Source: Gammaproteobacteria bacterium (GTDB lineage Bacteria > Pseudomonadota > Gammaproteobacteria > Pseudomonadales > Azotimanducaceae). From it: DNA of 64,000 nucleotides. The notes beneath the pieces are model-generated. The model had not been told where the DNA came from and ran no database searches. It saw only the letters and a list, made by a program, of their open reading frames with translations. Location: the NCBI GenBank assembly GCA_021773565.1, contig JAJFJZ010000001.1, positions 1 through 64,000 of the forward strand, in the 5' to 3' direction. Position numbers and translations under genes: made by a program. Every line of letters starts with the position of its first letter. The stretch's first letter is position 1. Shown here in pieces: positions 14,577 to 22,733 of the stretch.

Positions 14577-15809
14577 TTAGCCACTATATCGATTTATCAC
14601 GGTGGTTGCTGACATATCCGCCGTTACATTCACCAGTGTTTTCAGGACATCGGGAATGGGTTCAACCGACTTCATCAGTATGTAACCTTCTATCGGGATT
14701 CCCACAGCAAGATACAAGGGCAGAGAAAGTGCTGCACCGCCACCCATTGGAAGACCTACAGAGCTAAGGCTGAGTAAAAGCGTGGTGAGAAAAAAGACCA
14801 CCAATTCGACAACAGTCAGGTTGATGTCATACCAGTGAGCCAATAGCAATAAACCGAACAAAGGAGAAATGCTTCGATTGGTTTTAAAAACAGAAATAGC
14901 AAACGGTAACAGCAAATCGCACAGGGCAGTATTAAGATGACCACTGCGACGAGCACCCTCCAGTAAAGCTGGCAGGCTCGCTACGGAAGAACGTGTGCTA
15001 ACAGCGGTAATCTGTGCTGGTAAAACGCTATCAGAAAACTCCCGGAGCGTCACATTCCCTAACACCGAAGTTATGGGGTACATTATCAGGATGGCACAAC
15101 TCAATAGACCACAAATGAGCAGTAAATAGTTCGCAATAATGTAAGTGAACTCATAGCCCATTTGAGAGGAAAATGACAATGCCATGGCAAACACCCCTAA
15201 AGGCGCTGCCAACATAATCCAGCGCACCAACTGCATCATGGCCTGAGATATAGCGCTAAAAATATCTTCGAAGGTTTGTCTTGCAGCTCCGGGAGATGCG
15301 TTTATTGCAAGCGCCAGTACCAACGAAAAAACCACAATCTGAATCAAATTTCCTTCAACTAATGCAGTAAAGGGGTTTGATGGAATAAATCCACCAGCAT
15401 CCAGACCAGCGCCGCGTATTACGGGCTCTGAAGCTGCATAGCCGCTCAGATCAAGGCCCAGAGCAATACCCGCTTCGGGCGCAAATAATTGTATCAACGC
15501 ATAGCCAAACCCGGCGCTAAATAGCCCGCCTGAAATCAGAAATGCAGCAAAAACGGTCGCACCACTTAATCCAACTCTGACGCTCAGGGAGGCAGTAGCA
15601 AGGTTTAAAACCGCCACGATCAAGGTGGAAACCACAAGGGGAATGACCGTCATCCGCAATGCGTTTAACCACAGCACACCAAATGGTTCAATAATTTCAG
15701 TAAATCGTAACAGCAGGGGGCTCTGCACCTGGCTTGCGTATATACCAAGAACAATCCCAAAAACCAGGGCTACCAGAGTATAGATTGGCCAACCCGCCAA
15801 TCTAGTCAT
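14577..15809 (-). CDS. Dicarboxylate/amino acid:cation symporter (DAACS family)
   Basis: A 410-residue inner-membrane carrier of the GltP/DctA type. Hydrophobic segments begin at residue 8, and the LRMTVIPLVVSTLI region, TAVSTRSSVASLPALLEGARRS (serine-rich hairpin) and the late GLPMGGGAALSLPLYLAVGIP segment are family landmarks. The usual NMDGT motif is replaced by KTNRSISPLFG, so substrate or ion coupling may differ from glutamate carriers. It overlaps the preceding GNAT-like gene by eight bases and precedes a MarR gene by 25 bp, implying a three-gene operon. Confidence 0.85.
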   Translation of the reverse strand: MTRLAGWPIYTLVALVFGIVLGIYASQVQSPLLLRFTEIIEPFGVLWLNALRMTVIPLVVSTLIVAVLNLATASLSVRVGLSGATVFAAFLISGGLFSAGFGYALIQLFAPEAGIALGLDLSGYAASEPVIRGAGLDAGGFIPSNPFTALVEGNLIQIVVFSLVLALAINASPGAARQTFEDIFSAISQAMMQLVRWIMLAAPLGVFAMALSFSSQMGYEFTYIIANYLLLICGLLSCAILIMYPITSVLGNVTLREFSDSVLPAQITAVSTRSSVASLPALLEGARRSGHLNTALCDLLLPFAISVFKTNRSISPLFGLLLLAHWYDINLTVVELVVFFLTTLLLSLSSVGLPMGGGAALSLPLYLAVGIPIEGYILMKSVEPIPDVLKTLVNVTADMSATTVINRYSG

Positions 15810-16581
15810 GTGCCTGACCTTTTATACCCTTTATCTGTGCAAATTTGATCCCCAACCATCTGGCGCGAGGGCTACGAAAAGGAAACTCTCGACCAAACAG
15901 GCGCACCCATCCGATCAGCCCCCCGCTTATTCGCCGCTCCCTTGGGTGCAGATAGGAATGCAAAAGAGAAGGATAATTGTGCGTCTCTACATACCACATG
16001 CTCCAGGTTTGAGTGTCAACGCCACGGGATTGCCTTCGTACCCATCCCTGCACCTGGCTCAGGTTTTTTTGCCTGTGTTGAGGGTGAATCCAGGTTTTAT
16101 AGATATAGTCGATGCCCTTGGGTATCTCCAACTCCAACTGACGCGTAACTGGTGCTCTTGTACCTGACTCAAAACTAATGCCAACGAGCTCAGCACCACA
16201 AAAACTGGCGACACATAAATCACCGTTCCCAAAGGCAGTCTTGAGAAATGCTGACGACATATCCGGAATAGAATCCGCAAAAGCCAGCAGGTCCTGCAGG
16301 CAGACCATTTTTACCTGATAGCCTTCAGGAAAGGTTGGCCTCTCATCCTCATAAATATTGCGCATTCCACTGCCCAGCTTCACGTAATGGATGTTAAAGC
16401 CTAACCAGTTCTTACATGCATGCATCAGCTGCCAATACAAAGCTCTGCGCACGCCCCACTGCGCAGCACGATTTGAAAAATTTTGGTATACAGATTTTAA
16501 CAAAACCTGCCCGCCTCCAGATTTGTACGGATTTTGTAAAGAAACATCCTTGATTGAGGCAATATTACAGTTACAAAGCAC
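15802..16581 (-). CDS. GNAT-like protein of unknown family, paralogue 1
   Basis: A 259-residue protein without signal peptide. It shares ALYWQLMHACKNWLGFNIHY, a TWIHPQHRQKNL segment and WYVETHNYPSLLHSYLHPRERR with the gene at 22726-23460, over almost its full length. The HP-x-H-R segment after a central beta-rich part resembles the acetyl-CoA-binding region of GNAT folds, but the usual R-x-x-G-x-G/A is not intact. It heads the symporter/MarR operon, overlapping the symporter by eight bases. The function is unknown; N-acyl transfer is one possibility. Confidence 0.6.
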   Translation of the reverse strand: MLCNCNIASIKDVSLQNPYKSGGGQVLLKSVYQNFSNRAAQWGVRRALYWQLMHACKNWLGFNIHYVKLGSGMRNIYEDERPTFPEGYQVKMVCLQDLLAFADSIPDMSSAFLKTAFGNGDLCVASFCGAELVGISFESGTRAPVTRQLELEIPKGIDYIYKTWIHPQHRQKNLSQVQGWVRRQSRGVDTQTWSMWYVETHNYPSLLHSYLHPRERRISGGLIGWVRLFGREFPFRSPRARWLGIKFAQIKGIKGQAHD

Positions 16582-16619
16582 TCATAACACTAGCGCACCG
16601 CTCATTATAGGCTGTCTAC

Positions 16620-17237
16620 TTGTATCAGATTGCGGGTAGGCAGCCAGTGGGCAATTATTCAGCAAGAAAATACCGGTCCAGTGATGACACTGGTATTCAG
16701 GCCCTGTTAGAAGAACATATGCGAGATGATGATACCTGGCCTTCCAGGTGGGTGCGGGATCAGGGCGATCTACTGGGATGGCTGCGAGAGACTTCAGATC
16801 TTGGCCGCTGGGTAGGTGTAGAAAACAACTATCGCATATTAGCGCACGTCGGCCTGGTACACGTACCAGAAGGACCAAAAGCAGACATTTGGACTAAAGC
16901 CCTGGCTTGTGAACTTTCAGATATCGCAGAAGTAGGAAAACTGGTTGTACATCCGGCCTATCGGCGCGAAGGTGTTTCTGCTCTTGTCACGCGCTGTTGC
17001 GTACGGCAAACCGTGGAGATGGGAATGATTCCCGTAGCCACCGCGTTCGCTTCAGGAACTGCGTCCATCGCAATGATGACCAACATCGGTTGGCAAATAG
17101 CAGGTAGCATGATAGGGCTGCGGTCAAATGTAGAAATTCTAATGATTACACCACCTCAACAATTGGTAGAAGCTGCGTTGGCCAACAAAAAACAACTTCA
17201 ATCCCTAAAAGAGCCCGAGCACCAACAACACCGCTAA
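16620..17237 (+). CDS. GNAT family N-acetyltransferase
   Basis: A 205-residue protein with acetyltransferase motif A in VGKLVVHPAYRREGVSALVTRCCVRQTVEMG (about residues 103-133), where R-R-E-G-V-S-A lines the pyrophosphate of acetyl-CoA. An ASIAMMTNIGWQIAG segment follows at the motif B position. The start is TTG at 16620; a GTG nine codons later is an alternative. It is divergent from the GNAT-like gene and may respond to the same signal. The substrate is unknown. Confidence 0.72.
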   Translation: MYQIAGRQPVGNYSARKYRSSDDTGIQALLEEHMRDDDTWPSRWVRDQGDLLGWLRETSDLGRWVGVENNYRILAHVGLVHVPEGPKADIWTKALACELSDIAEVGKLVVHPAYRREGVSALVTRCCVRQTVEMGMIPVATAFASGTASIAMMTNIGWQIAGSMIGLRSNVEILMITPPQQLVEAALANKKQLQSLKEPEHQQHR

Positions 17238-17330
17238 CATCAAACTGGAAAGCGAAATTAACAGCAAAACACTTTCACCTGTTGAGAGTACACGACTTGC
17301 CTTAATCTCGTTTTTGTATATACCGTTCAT
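17205..17330 (-). CDS. Possible 41-residue single-span membrane protein
   Basis: An ATG at 17330, with GAGG about 11 bases upstream, opens a 41-codon frame: a polar 16-residue start then a strongly hydrophobic C-terminal helix (LLLISLSSLMLAVLLVLGLF). It overlaps the end of the GNAT gene in antisense by 33 bases. A hydrophobic end this clean is unusual for a chance frame, but nothing else supports it. Confidence 0.3.
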   Translation of the reverse strand: MNGIYKNEIKASRVLSTGESVLLLISLSSLMLAVLLVLGLF

Positions 17331-17423
17331 CCTGGGTTTATCCTCAAAAAAGTGTGCAGCACACGTCTCCACAAAACCACCTGGACAAGGCACCACGCAA
17401 AGGGGCATCTGGAACTATTTCGA

Positions 17424-17882
17424 TTACAATGACGCAGGGTTCTTATGCTTAATATTGACCCATTTGGCATCTGCTGTTTTGATACGGCCGGCCGTATCCT
17501 TGAGCCACTGCTCCTGAATGCCAACATCCAGATTTAGATACGTTCTACCATCAATCACGCGCCATACTTCAGGATCGCCAATAAACTTCTTACCAACAGA
17601 AACTCCAAAAGCGCAGTAACCGTTGTAGGCTGGTAGGTACTTTTCAGGTGCATCAATAAATATCTGCATATTTTGTTGCGATGAAAACAGATAGGTTGCG
17701 CCGTCGTGATCGACAGTAAAGTTTCCATTGCCACGAAGTGGTCGCTTACCGTTATGGTAGGTGACTACGTCATATCCCTGAACAGCTGGTGTGCTATGTG
17801 TAGAGTCCGCTGCCAGAGCCCCGGTATTTACTCCAGTTACCGCAACCAGTAGTACTGCCAGCGCAGACTTGTAAATATTCAT
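17424..17882 (-). CDS. Exported YHS domain protein
   Basis: A 152-residue periplasmic protein with a Sec signal ending near GALA-ADS. The YHS-type core, GYDVVTYHNGKRPLRGNGNFTVDHDGATYLFSSQQNMQIFIDAPEKYLPAYNGYCAFGVSVGKK, is typical of small YHS proteins that are thought to bind metal through Cys/His. It is divergent from a TetR gene, and three copies of a related motif lie between them, so TetR control is likely. The role of the domain is not established. Confidence 0.82.
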   Translation of the reverse strand: MNIYKSALAVLLVAVTGVNTGALAADSTHSTPAVQGYDVVTYHNGKRPLRGNGNFTVDHDGATYLFSSQQNMQIFIDAPEKYLPAYNGYCAFGVSVGKKFIGDPEVWRVIDGRTYLNLDVGIQEQWLKDTAGRIKTADAKWVNIKHKNPASL

Positions 17883-17930
17883 GTCTTATTCCTCTTTGGT
17901 TAACAATCATTCATTTAACTTTCTGTCCAG

Positions 17931-17956
17931 CCAAGTAAACAGATACGTTTACTTGG
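17931..17956. promoter_or_regulatory. 26-bp operator candidate with perfect 10-bp arms (TetR site 1)
   Basis: CCAAGTAAAC and GTTTACTTGG are perfect inverted arms separated by six bases. The left arm continues into AAACAGATACG, which resembles the two other copies of the motif in this gap. It lies 49 bp upstream of the YHS start. Size and symmetry suit a TetR dimer or dimer pair. Confidence 0.6.
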
Positions 17957-17967
17957 TAAATCGAAAA

Positions 17968-17984
17968 GTATACCGATCTGTTTA
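17968..17984 (-). promoter_or_regulatory. Operator-like motif, site 2
   Basis: Read on the minus strand this is TAAACAGATCGGTATAC. Its core AAACAGATCGGTATA matches site 3 at 18079-18093 in 14 of 15 positions in opposite orientation, and its first part matches the arm of site 1. Confidence 0.45.
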
Positions 17985-18078
17985 GTTTGTCAACCAATAT
18001 TTTTGAGATTTATTCGAAAATATCAAATTTGGTCACTAAAGTTGGGTAATTTCAGGTATACTCTCAAGCTTAATAAGG

Positions 18079-18093
18079 AAACAGAACGGTATA
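18079..18093 (+). promoter_or_regulatory. Operator-like motif, site 3, at the tetR start
   Basis: AAACAGAACGGTATA ends five bases before the tetR ATG and matches site 2 with one mismatch. Binding here would block tetR expression, consistent with autorepression. Confidence 0.45.
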
Positions 18094-18097
18094 TACT

Positions 18098-18667
18098 ATG
18101 TCGCGTAAACGACAGGATCTAATCGATACAGCAATCGACTTATTCAGGGCAAACGGATTTCACGGCACTGGAATCGACAAGATCGCAGATGAGGCACATG
18201 TATCAAAAAAAACCATGTATCACCATTTTCGATCCAAGGAAGAACTTATTCTCGCTTCACTTCGGCACTACGATGGATTGTTCAGAAACAGTTTTATGAA
18301 GTCCGTCAATGATATTTCCAGTTCACCTGAAGATCGCCTGATCGGAATTTTTGATTTTGCGCACCAATGGTTTATCGATAACAGGTTTTATGGGTGCATG
18401 TTTATAAACGCCATCGGCGAATATTCAAATCAGGACACAGCTATTAGAAGTGTTTGTCAGGATTTTAAGCAGCAGGTAGCTGACTATATCCTGGAACTCG
18501 TAAACTCCACAGACGTTGCTGATCCCGAGGAGTTGGCAGACTTATTGGCATTACTTTTTGAAGGCAGTATTGTCACAGCACAGGTAATGGGAAACCCCGA
18601 CAGCGCCGAAACAGCCAAGAAAGCTGCACGAATTCTCATCGATAATGCAGCGCGCAAGAGTGGCTAA
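18098..18667 (+). CDS. TetR/AcrR family transcriptional regulator
   Basis: A 189-residue repressor. The N-terminal helix-turn-helix reads RQDLIDTAIDLFRANGFHGTGIDKIADEAHVSKKTMYHHFRSKEELI (residues 4-50), a textbook TetR domain; the rest is a helical ligand-binding domain with several Cys. It is divergent from the YHS gene and overlaps the downstream DNA glycosylase-like gene by 23 bases, so it probably controls both directions. The ligand is unknown. Confidence 0.9.
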   Translation: MSRKRQDLIDTAIDLFRANGFHGTGIDKIADEAHVSKKTMYHHFRSKEELILASLRHYDGLFRNSFMKSVNDISSSPEDRLIGIFDFAHQWFIDNRFYGCMFINAIGEYSNQDTAIRSVCQDFKQQVADYILELVNSTDVADPEELADLLALLFEGSIVTAQVMGNPDSAETAKKAARILIDNAARKSG

Positions 18668-19244
18668 ATCGCTAAGCTCTCTGGTAAATGAAGTCAGGGC
18701 TTGCGCAATTTGTGCAGATCAGCTGCCACACGGCACACGTCCGGTTTTACAGGTAAACGCCAGCGCGAAAATACTAATCGCAGGACAAGCCCCGGGTTCC
18801 AGGGTACACGAAACTGGTATACCATTTGATGATCCCAGTGGCGAGAGATTGCGTGATTGGATGGGAGTAGACGCGAATACATTTTACGACACAAAAAAGA
18901 TCGCACTTCTCCCAATGGGTTTTTGTTATCCTGGAAAAGGCAAATCAGGAGACCTGCCCCCCTTAAAGATTTGTGCGCACACCTGGCGAAACAGGTTACT
19001 GGCAAGCATGCCAAACATAATATTAACGCTGGCTATCGGCCAGTATGCTCAGGCCTGGCACTTGTTAAATGCACAGAGAAACCTCACAGAAACCGTCCGA
19101 GCCTGGAATTCCTATGATCAGAGTATCATGCCACTGCCACACCCAAGCCCGCGTAACAATATCTGGCTGAAAAGAAACCCATGGTTTGAACGTGAAGTTC
19201 TGCCCAACCTGAAATCCCGTGTGCGGCAAGCTCTAGAGACGTGA
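18645..19244 (+). CDS. Uracil-DNA glycosylase superfamily protein
   Basis: A 199-residue member of the UDG superfamily, which excises damaged bases from DNA. AKILIAGQAPGSRVHETGIPFDDPSGERLRDWMGV (about residues 41-75) is motif A with the water-activating loop, and PLPHPSPRNNIW near residue 164 is motif B with the histidine that contacts DNA. Four N-terminal cysteines are not in an Fe-S arrangement like family 4. Its start lies inside the tetR end and its stop overlaps the next start (GTGA), so it sits inside a tight operon. Confidence 0.8.
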   Translation: MQRARVAKSLSSLVNEVRACAICADQLPHGTRPVLQVNASAKILIAGQAPGSRVHETGIPFDDPSGERLRDWMGVDANTFYDTKKIALLPMGFCYPGKGKSGDLPPLKICAHTWRNRLLASMPNIILTLAIGQYAQAWHLLNAQRNLTETVRAWNSYDQSIMPLPHPSPRNNIWLKRNPWFEREVLPNLKSRVRQALET

Positions 19245-20335
19245 AGTACCCGGACAGCAAGATATACGATATATCCGGTAAACAACCGGATACCGGGTTT
19301 CGTGCAAATGTCGCCAGATTGTTAAACACACCGGTCGAGGATCTGTCCTTTAATGCCCTTGCGGGAGGAGTATCTTCAGATATCTGGCGAGTTGATGCAC
19401 CTGGAAAAACGGTATGTGCAAAACGTGCATTACGAAAATTGCGAGTAGAACAAAATTGGGAAGCCCCGGTAGAGCGCAACCGTGAAGAAGTACTATGGTT
19501 GCGTTATGCCAGCAAAATTAGTCCCGACAAGGTACCAGGTGTAATCGCACATGACGAAGTTAATGGCATTATCGTGTTGTCATGGTTAGACCCAGGGGAG
19601 TGGAAAAACCTCAAAGTAGCGCTCCTGGAGGCAAGCACCTACAACCCTATTCTTTACCGGTGTAGCGGCGAGGTGGGTAAGTTTTTGGGAAACATTCATA
19701 AAGCCAGTTCCGGGTCGTCGAAACTGGAGAATGTGTTTCCGCATTTTGAATACTTTCACGCACTGCGTCTGGATCCTTTTCTTGCATTTACCGCTCAAAA
19801 ACACCCAAACACCGCACATTGCATGCATAGTTTGATAAAAACCATGGGCCAGACAAGAACCGCACTTGTGCATGGGGATGTGAGCCCCAAGAATGTGCTG
19901 GTAAATTCAGCTGGCGATGTGGTGCTTCTGGACGCCGAGTGTGCATGCTGGGGTAACCCGGCCTTTGACCTTGCATTTATGCTCATGCATTTATTGCTTA
20001 AATGCTACCACCGTCAAACAACACACCCACAGGAAAACACGAGTGGAAAAAGTGTTGAAAATTCAGCGCTTGCCCTGCATTTTTGGCAAAGCTATCAAAA
20101 TGTCTTTTCGTTGCACAAAGACAAGCACTATTCTCTGGATGAACTGGAGGAGTCCACCAGCCGACTGATTCCTGCGCTTATGCTTGCGCGAATAGACGGC
20201 AAATCTCCGGTAGAGTATCTGGATGTTCGCGAACAGAGTGAGGTGCGCAATCGCAGCCTTGCCTTGTTATTCCAACAGCACGACAATCCAACAGATGTTC
20301 CAGGCCTAATAAGGTCGTGGACTGAAGCCTTTTGA
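19241..20335 (+). CDS. APH-type phosphotransferase/kinase
   Basis: A 364-residue protein of the aminoglycoside phosphotransferase/choline-kinase fold. LVHGDVSPKNVLVN (about residues 209-222) is the Brenner catalytic loop with its Asp, and VVLLDAECACWGNPAFDLAFML carries the metal-binding Asp. A Gly-rich nucleotide loop (NALAGGVSSDIWRV) precedes the presumed Lys. The start is GTG overlapping the upstream stop. The operon setting, with YciI, a hydroxyacid dehydrogenase and a hydrolase, argues for a small-molecule kinase rather than drug resistance. Confidence 0.82.
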   Translation: MKYPDSKIYDISGKQPDTGFRANVARLLNTPVEDLSFNALAGGVSSDIWRVDAPGKTVCAKRALRKLRVEQNWEAPVERNREEVLWLRYASKISPDKVPGVIAHDEVNGIIVLSWLDPGEWKNLKVALLEASTYNPILYRCSGEVGKFLGNIHKASSGSSKLENVFPHFEYFHALRLDPFLAFTAQKHPNTAHCMHSLIKTMGQTRTALVHGDVSPKNVLVNSAGDVVLLDAECACWGNPAFDLAFMLMHLLLKCYHRQTTHPQENTSGKSVENSALALHFWQSYQNVFSLHKDKHYSLDELEESTSRLIPALMLARIDGKSPVEYLDVREQSEVRNRSLALLFQQHDNPTDVPGLIRSWTEAF

Positions 20336-20359
20336 AATTTTTGAGATGAGGATAAAATT

Positions 20360-20641
20360 ATGTTGTACATGCTGTACTGCCTGGACAAGCCTGATAGCCT
20401 TGAACTACGCATGGCAAACCGTGAAGCACACCTTGAGTACATGGGATCATCACCCATCAAAATTCAGAGTGCGGGACCTTTACTGGATGAGCAGGATGAA
20501 TCCATGTGCGGTTCACTGCTAATTCTAGAGGCTGACAATATCGATCAGGTTCGCGAACTGAACCGAAATGACCCTTACCAGAAAGCCGGCTTGTTTAGCT
20601 CAGTGGTAATACGACGCTTCAAGAAGACAGTCGGCAACTAG
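20360..20641 (+). CDS. YciI family protein
   Basis: A 93-residue ferredoxin-like-fold protein. The N-terminal MLYMLYCLDKPDSLELRMANREAHLEYM, with a His and an acidic residue, then GPLLDE and an S-LILEADN-D motif, fits YciI/YCII proteins, which form dimers with a putative His-Asp active site. It sits 24 bp after the kinase and 7 bp before the dehydrogenase gene. No reaction is established for most members. Confidence 0.85.
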   Translation: MLYMLYCLDKPDSLELRMANREAHLEYMGSSPIKIQSAGPLLDEQDESMCGSLLILEADNIDQVRELNRNDPYQKAGLFSSVVIRRFKKTVGN

Positions 20642-20648
20642 TCGCCCC

Positions 20649-21608
20649 ATGCCACATCTCAAGGTAATTTATAACTATCATGCAGCACCGCGATTTACCA
20701 CAGCGCTGCATGGCCTAAAACATAAAGGCATTGATGTATCGGTTTGCCCCGAAGCCAACGATAACCTTCTGTTTCAATTGTTACCCCAGGCAGATGTGCT
20801 CTGGCATTGTTTGAGACCGGTTAATCGGGAGATTATAGATGCCGCACCCTCCTTAAAACTGATACAGAAGATTGGGGTCGGTGTGAATACTATCGACCTT
20901 GAACGCGCGAAAGAAAAATCCATAGCTGTATGCAACATGCCCGGTACCAACAGCCGGGCAGTTGCAGAACACACACTTGGCCTCATGCTGAGCACATTGA
21001 GACAAACGGTTCGCTTTGACAAGGGATTTAGGGAAAATGGCAGCAATGGCTGGCAGTGGAGTCCGGAACGCCAGGACCGTTTGAGTGAAATTTATGGAAA
21101 AAATATCGGCCTGATTGGTTATGGGAGCATTCCACAACTGTTAACACCCATTCTCCAGAGCTTGGGTGCCCGTGTTTATTACACAGCCACCTCAGCCAAA
21201 ACAAACGTCAAAGCGAACTATCTTCCTCTGCCAGAGTTGCTGGGAAAATGTGATATTGTTTCATTGCATCTACCACTCACGCAAAACACTGAACGACTGA
21301 TTAACCAGCATACGCTTGCACAAATGCAGCCCGGCTCAGTACTCATTAATACAGCTCGAGGAGGGCTAATTGACGAAGATGCGCTATATTCTGCACTCAA
21401 AAGTGGACATCTTGCTGGAGCGGGACTGGATGTGTTCGTAGAAGAGCCTGTTCCGGCCAGGCACAAATTTCTCGAACTTCCTAACGTAACACTTACACCC
21501 CATATCGCCTGGTTGACGCGTGAAACCTTAAACAGCAGCCTGGCTGTTGCAACGGAGAACTGCCATCGTCTGGCAAGGAACGATGATTTGTTACATCGTA
21601 TCGTCTAA
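20649..21608 (+). CDS. D-isomer-specific 2-hydroxyacid dehydrogenase
   Basis: NAD(H)-dependent interconversion of a 2-keto acid and a D-2-hydroxy acid. The 319-residue protein has the NAD fold (KNIGLIGYGSIPQLLTP; note GYGSIP where most enzymes have GxGxxG) and the catalytic triad in NTARGG (Arg), VEEP (Glu) and TPHIAW (His). VAEHTLGLML is the family's conserved dimer segment. The altered glycine motif may change cofactor fit. It lies in the UDG-kinase-YciI operon. Confidence 0.87.
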   Translation: MPHLKVIYNYHAAPRFTTALHGLKHKGIDVSVCPEANDNLLFQLLPQADVLWHCLRPVNREIIDAAPSLKLIQKIGVGVNTIDLERAKEKSIAVCNMPGTNSRAVAEHTLGLMLSTLRQTVRFDKGFRENGSNGWQWSPERQDRLSEIYGKNIGLIGYGSIPQLLTPILQSLGARVYYTATSAKTNVKANYLPLPELLGKCDIVSLHLPLTQNTERLINQHTLAQMQPGSVLINTARGGLIDEDALYSALKSGHLAGAGLDVFVEEPVPARHKFLELPNVTLTPHIAWLTRETLNSSLAVATENCHRLARNDDLLHRIV

Positions 21609-21617
21609 GGATCGTAT

Positions 21618-22733
21618 ATGGTTTCGGTAGAAAAACAATTTATAGCTCTGGAATCACCTACAGCTAAACGCAACGGTGCAGGGTTTCATCCCTGCCAGGG
21701 TTTGTACCACACCCCCTCAGGCGAGCGACCAGAAACGGCCTTTATTGCCACGCATTACAATGTGGATTTCAGTGAACACTATCTGGGCGAGTACATGGCG
21801 CAGCGTGGCTTTGGTTTCCTTGGCTGGAATACGCGTTTTCGTGGCAACGAAGTATTTTTTCTACTGGAGCATGCACTAATAGACATAGGTGTTGGGGTAC
21901 GGTGGCTCAAAGAAGAAGCTGGCGTGAAAAATGTCGTATTACTGGGCAACTCAGGGGGTGGTTCTCTCATGGCGGCCTATCAATCGCAAGCCGTAGATCC
22001 AGTGCTGCATGCGACTCCTGGATTAACTGTACCAGAGGCGGCGAAACAGCTGATAGCGGGCGACTACTATATTTCACTGTGTGCCCACGCTGGTCGACCC
22101 GAGGTGTTAACGGCCTGGATGGACCCATCTGTAACAGATGAGAGCGACCCCACGTCAATAGAGCAGTCACTCAATATGTATAATCCGGAAAATGGCCCGC
22201 CCTATTCCCGCACATTTATCGAGCGTTACCGCTTGGCTCAGGTGGCACGCAACGACAAAATAACAGAATGGGTACTTGCAGAACTTGATCGTCTTGAGAC
22301 GCATGGTCAATCCGACCGGGTTTTTAACATGCAACGAACGTGGGCAGATCTACGCTTGATGGATGGCAGCATTGATCCTTCCGATCGTCCTGTTGGGGTC
22401 TGTTACGCGGGAAGTCCGGAAAAAGCAAATTACAGCCCAAGAGGGATTGGTCTGAATAATACCCTACGAACCTGGCTTTCCATGTGGAGTCTTAAACACT
22501 CCTACTGCAGGGGTGCAATGCACCTTGCAAAAATCTCCCTACCCGCACTGGTACTGCAAACAAGCTCAGATACGGGAGTTTTTCCGAGCGACGCCCGCGG
22601 CATTTTTAATCAGTTGGGAAGTATCGACAAGAAACTAAAACTTACGACAGGCGATCACTACCTTACCTGGCCAGATAATGCGAGAGACATTCATGCTGAA
22701 CTTGTATCTGACTGGTTGAATCAGTATGTTTAA
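21618..22733 (+). CDS. Alpha/beta hydrolase
   Basis: A 371-residue hydrolase with the nucleophile elbow GNSGGG (Ser about residue 114), a preceding strand KNVVLLGNSGGGSLMAAY, a late Asp in SSDTGVFPSDARG and a His in TGDHYLTWP. It has no signal peptide, so it is cytoplasmic. An AAGGATCG stretch lies ten bases before the ATG. Its 3' end overlaps the next start. It resembles uncharacterised hydrolases of aromatic or ester breakdown; the substrate is not inferable. Confidence 0.82.
   Translation: MVSVEKQFIALESPTAKRNGAGFHPCQGLYHTPSGERPETAFIATHYNVDFSEHYLGEYMAQRGFGFLGWNTRFRGNEVFFLLEHALIDIGVGVRWLKEEAGVKNVVLLGNSGGGSLMAAYQSQAVDPVLHATPGLTVPEAAKQLIAGDYYISLCAHAGRPEVLTAWMDPSVTDESDPTSIEQSLNMYNPENGPPYSRTFIERYRLAQVARNDKITEWVLAELDRLETHGQSDRVFNMQRTWADLRLMDGSIDPSDRPVGVCYAGSPEKANYSPRGIGLNNTLRTWLSMWSLKHSYCRGAMHLAKISLPALVLQTSSDTGVFPSDARGIFNQLGSIDKKLKLTTGDHYLTWPDNARDIHAELVSDWLNQYV

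Noticed and set aside
19241-20335. Antibiotic resistance phosphotransferase.
   Set aside because: The fold is shared by many metabolic kinases and the operon is metabolic; nothing specific points to aminoglycosides or macrolides.
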